Assembly: GCA_009885275.1 (NCBI GenBank)
Contig: VFKY01000132.1
Span: forward strand, 1-13,859
Origin: Verrucomicrobiota bacterium
GTDB taxonomy: Bacteria; Verrucomicrobiota; Verrucomicrobiia; Verrucomicrobiales; Verrucomicrobiaceae
Length of the DNA stretch: 13,859 bases
Direction of reading: 5' to 3'
Position numbers and translations under genes: made by a program. A model generated the notes under the pieces. That model worked only from the letters and a program-made list of their open reading frames with translations, did no database searches and had not been told where the DNA came from. Within the stretch, counting starts at the first letter, position 1, and every line of letters begins with the position of its first letter. Positions 13,181-13,859 of this stretch are shown piece after piece.

Positions 13181-13859
13181 ATGAGTTCCTTATCATCCAA
13201 TAAACATGTTGTGATCCTCGGTGGCGGGGTCTGTGGCCTCTATGCGGCTCGCGTTTTGAGTCGCATGGGTGTGCCGGTAACAGTTATTGAAAAGGGTTCC
13301 ATGCCGGGTGGATTAGCAACGTCCCATAAGCGTGGTGAAAACTGGTATGATCTCGGCTGCCATATGTTGCACGAGTTCGACAAGGAAGTGTATGAGGACA
13401 TCATGTCACTGATGGGAGACGAGAGTATTCCAGTGCAGTTGGATGCAAAGATTCGTTGGTCGGGTAGTTTTTACCGTTATCCGCTCCAGTTTCAGGACAT
13501 GATTAAGGGGATACCATTTTTCACCTTGGTTTTTTATACGCTTGGTTTGTTCGCCGCTCAGCTTCGCCAGAGCCTGGTGCCTTGGGCAGCGAAGAATGCT
13601 GAGGAAGCGCTCATTCAACTTTATGGCGCTCCATTGTATAAGTTCTTTTTTAAGGAGTTTACTCATCGCTATTGGGGGATACATCCTCGTGAGTTGAGTG
13701 CGACGTTCATCACCACTAAAATGCCGCGGCTGAGCGCCGTAGACGTTATCAAGAAAGCGTTGGCAAAATTTGGAGTTAAAGACAAGAGGGTCAAAGCTGT
13801 CGATAGCGCTTTGCATGATGAGACGCTGCATTATTCCCGCACTGGAGCTGAGTCTATGC
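13181..13859 (+). CDS. FAD-dependent amine-oxidase/UDP-galactopyranose-mutase-like protein (3' end outside window)
   Basis: The first 226 residues of a flavoprotein that is still open at the right edge. The FAD-binding dinucleotide fold is clear: VILGGGVCGLYAARVL (11-26), then VIEKGSMPGGLATS (35-48). Next come GCHMLHEFD (59-67), YRYPLQFQDMIKG (98-110) and a Tyr/Phe-rich block, LYKFFFKEFTHRYWGIHPRE (152-171). The last is typical of protoporphyrinogen-oxidase-like and UDP-galactopyranose-mutase-like proteins in polysaccharide loci, as is HYSRTGAES near the edge. The substrate cannot be told from the N-terminal half. The hydrophobic stretch at 111-127 is within the soluble fold in relatives. A GGGGAG lies about 15 bases before the ATG. 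It probably forms an operon with the SAF oxidoreductase. Confidence 0.85.
   Translation, partial: MSSLSSNKHVVILGGGVCGLYAARVLSRMGVPVTVIEKGSMPGGLATSHKRGENWYDLGCHMLHEFDKEVYEDIMSLMGDESIPVQLDAKIRWSGSFYRYPLQFQDMIKGIPFFTLVFYTLGLFAAQLRQSLVPWAAKNAEEALIQLYGAPLYKFFFKEFTHRYWGIHPRELSATFITTKMPRLSAVDVIKKALAKFGVKDKRVKAVDSALHDETLHYSRTGAESM

Noticed and set aside
13406..13831. 141-codon open frame on the minus strand
   Set aside because: Antisense to the FAD-dependent protein, whose N-terminal motifs are clear; no family features in the antisense frame.

Overview
This window looks like a chromosomal segment of a Verrucomicrobiota or related PVC-superphylum bacterium. The main evidence is the back-to-back pair of a planctomycete-type cytochrome protein (DUF1549/DUF1553) and a Tat-exported DUF1501 protein, which is typical of Planctomycetes, Verrucomicrobia and Lentisphaerae. 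Base composition appears intermediate by eye. Few starts have a good Shine-Dalgarno sequence. I see no rRNA, tRNA, CRISPR array, insertion sequence or phage module. The lineage call is inference from gene families only.

Left part (1-1441, + strand): the 3' end of an unrecognised Cys-containing gene followed by a compact hairpin; a DUF4031 protein; a 319-base gap with a T-rich hairpin, a long imperfect hairpin and an 11-codon ORF behind a strong Shine-Dalgarno; then a YacP/Rae1-type NYN-domain nuclease. A hairpin lies between this gene and the convergent DUF1501 gene.

1441-5730: the DUF1549/DUF1553 and DUF1501 genes form a two-gene minus-strand operon. A polytopic membrane protein is divergent from it. 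Between them is a 13-bp interrupted inverted repeat (about 4470-4504), the clearest unexplained DNA structure in the window.

5836-9719 (minus strand): six tightly packed genes, read from high to low coordinates. They are an ElaB/YqjD-like DUF883 protein, a YqjE-like holin-superfamily membrane protein, a YqjK-like small membrane protein, two tandem PilT-family retraction ATPases, and an Ogt-type O6-alkylguanine-DNA methyltransferase. The first three keep the order of enterobacterial yqjD-yqjE-yqjK. The YqjK-like stop overlaps the first pilT start (ATGA), so envelope/stress genes and the twitching motor are probably co-expressed. The second PilT departs from the family in two normally conserved motor motifs.

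9881-13859 (+ strand): a glutamine-hydrolysing asparagine synthetase homologue, a Rossmann plus SAF-type oxidoreductase of the DRL-like superfamily, and the start of an FAD-dependent amine-oxidase/UDP-galactopyranose-mutase-like protein that runs off the window. This set suggests the edge of a cell-surface polysaccharide or sugar-modification locus. A consensus-like TTGACA and a perfect 12-bp palindrome precede the oxidoreductase.
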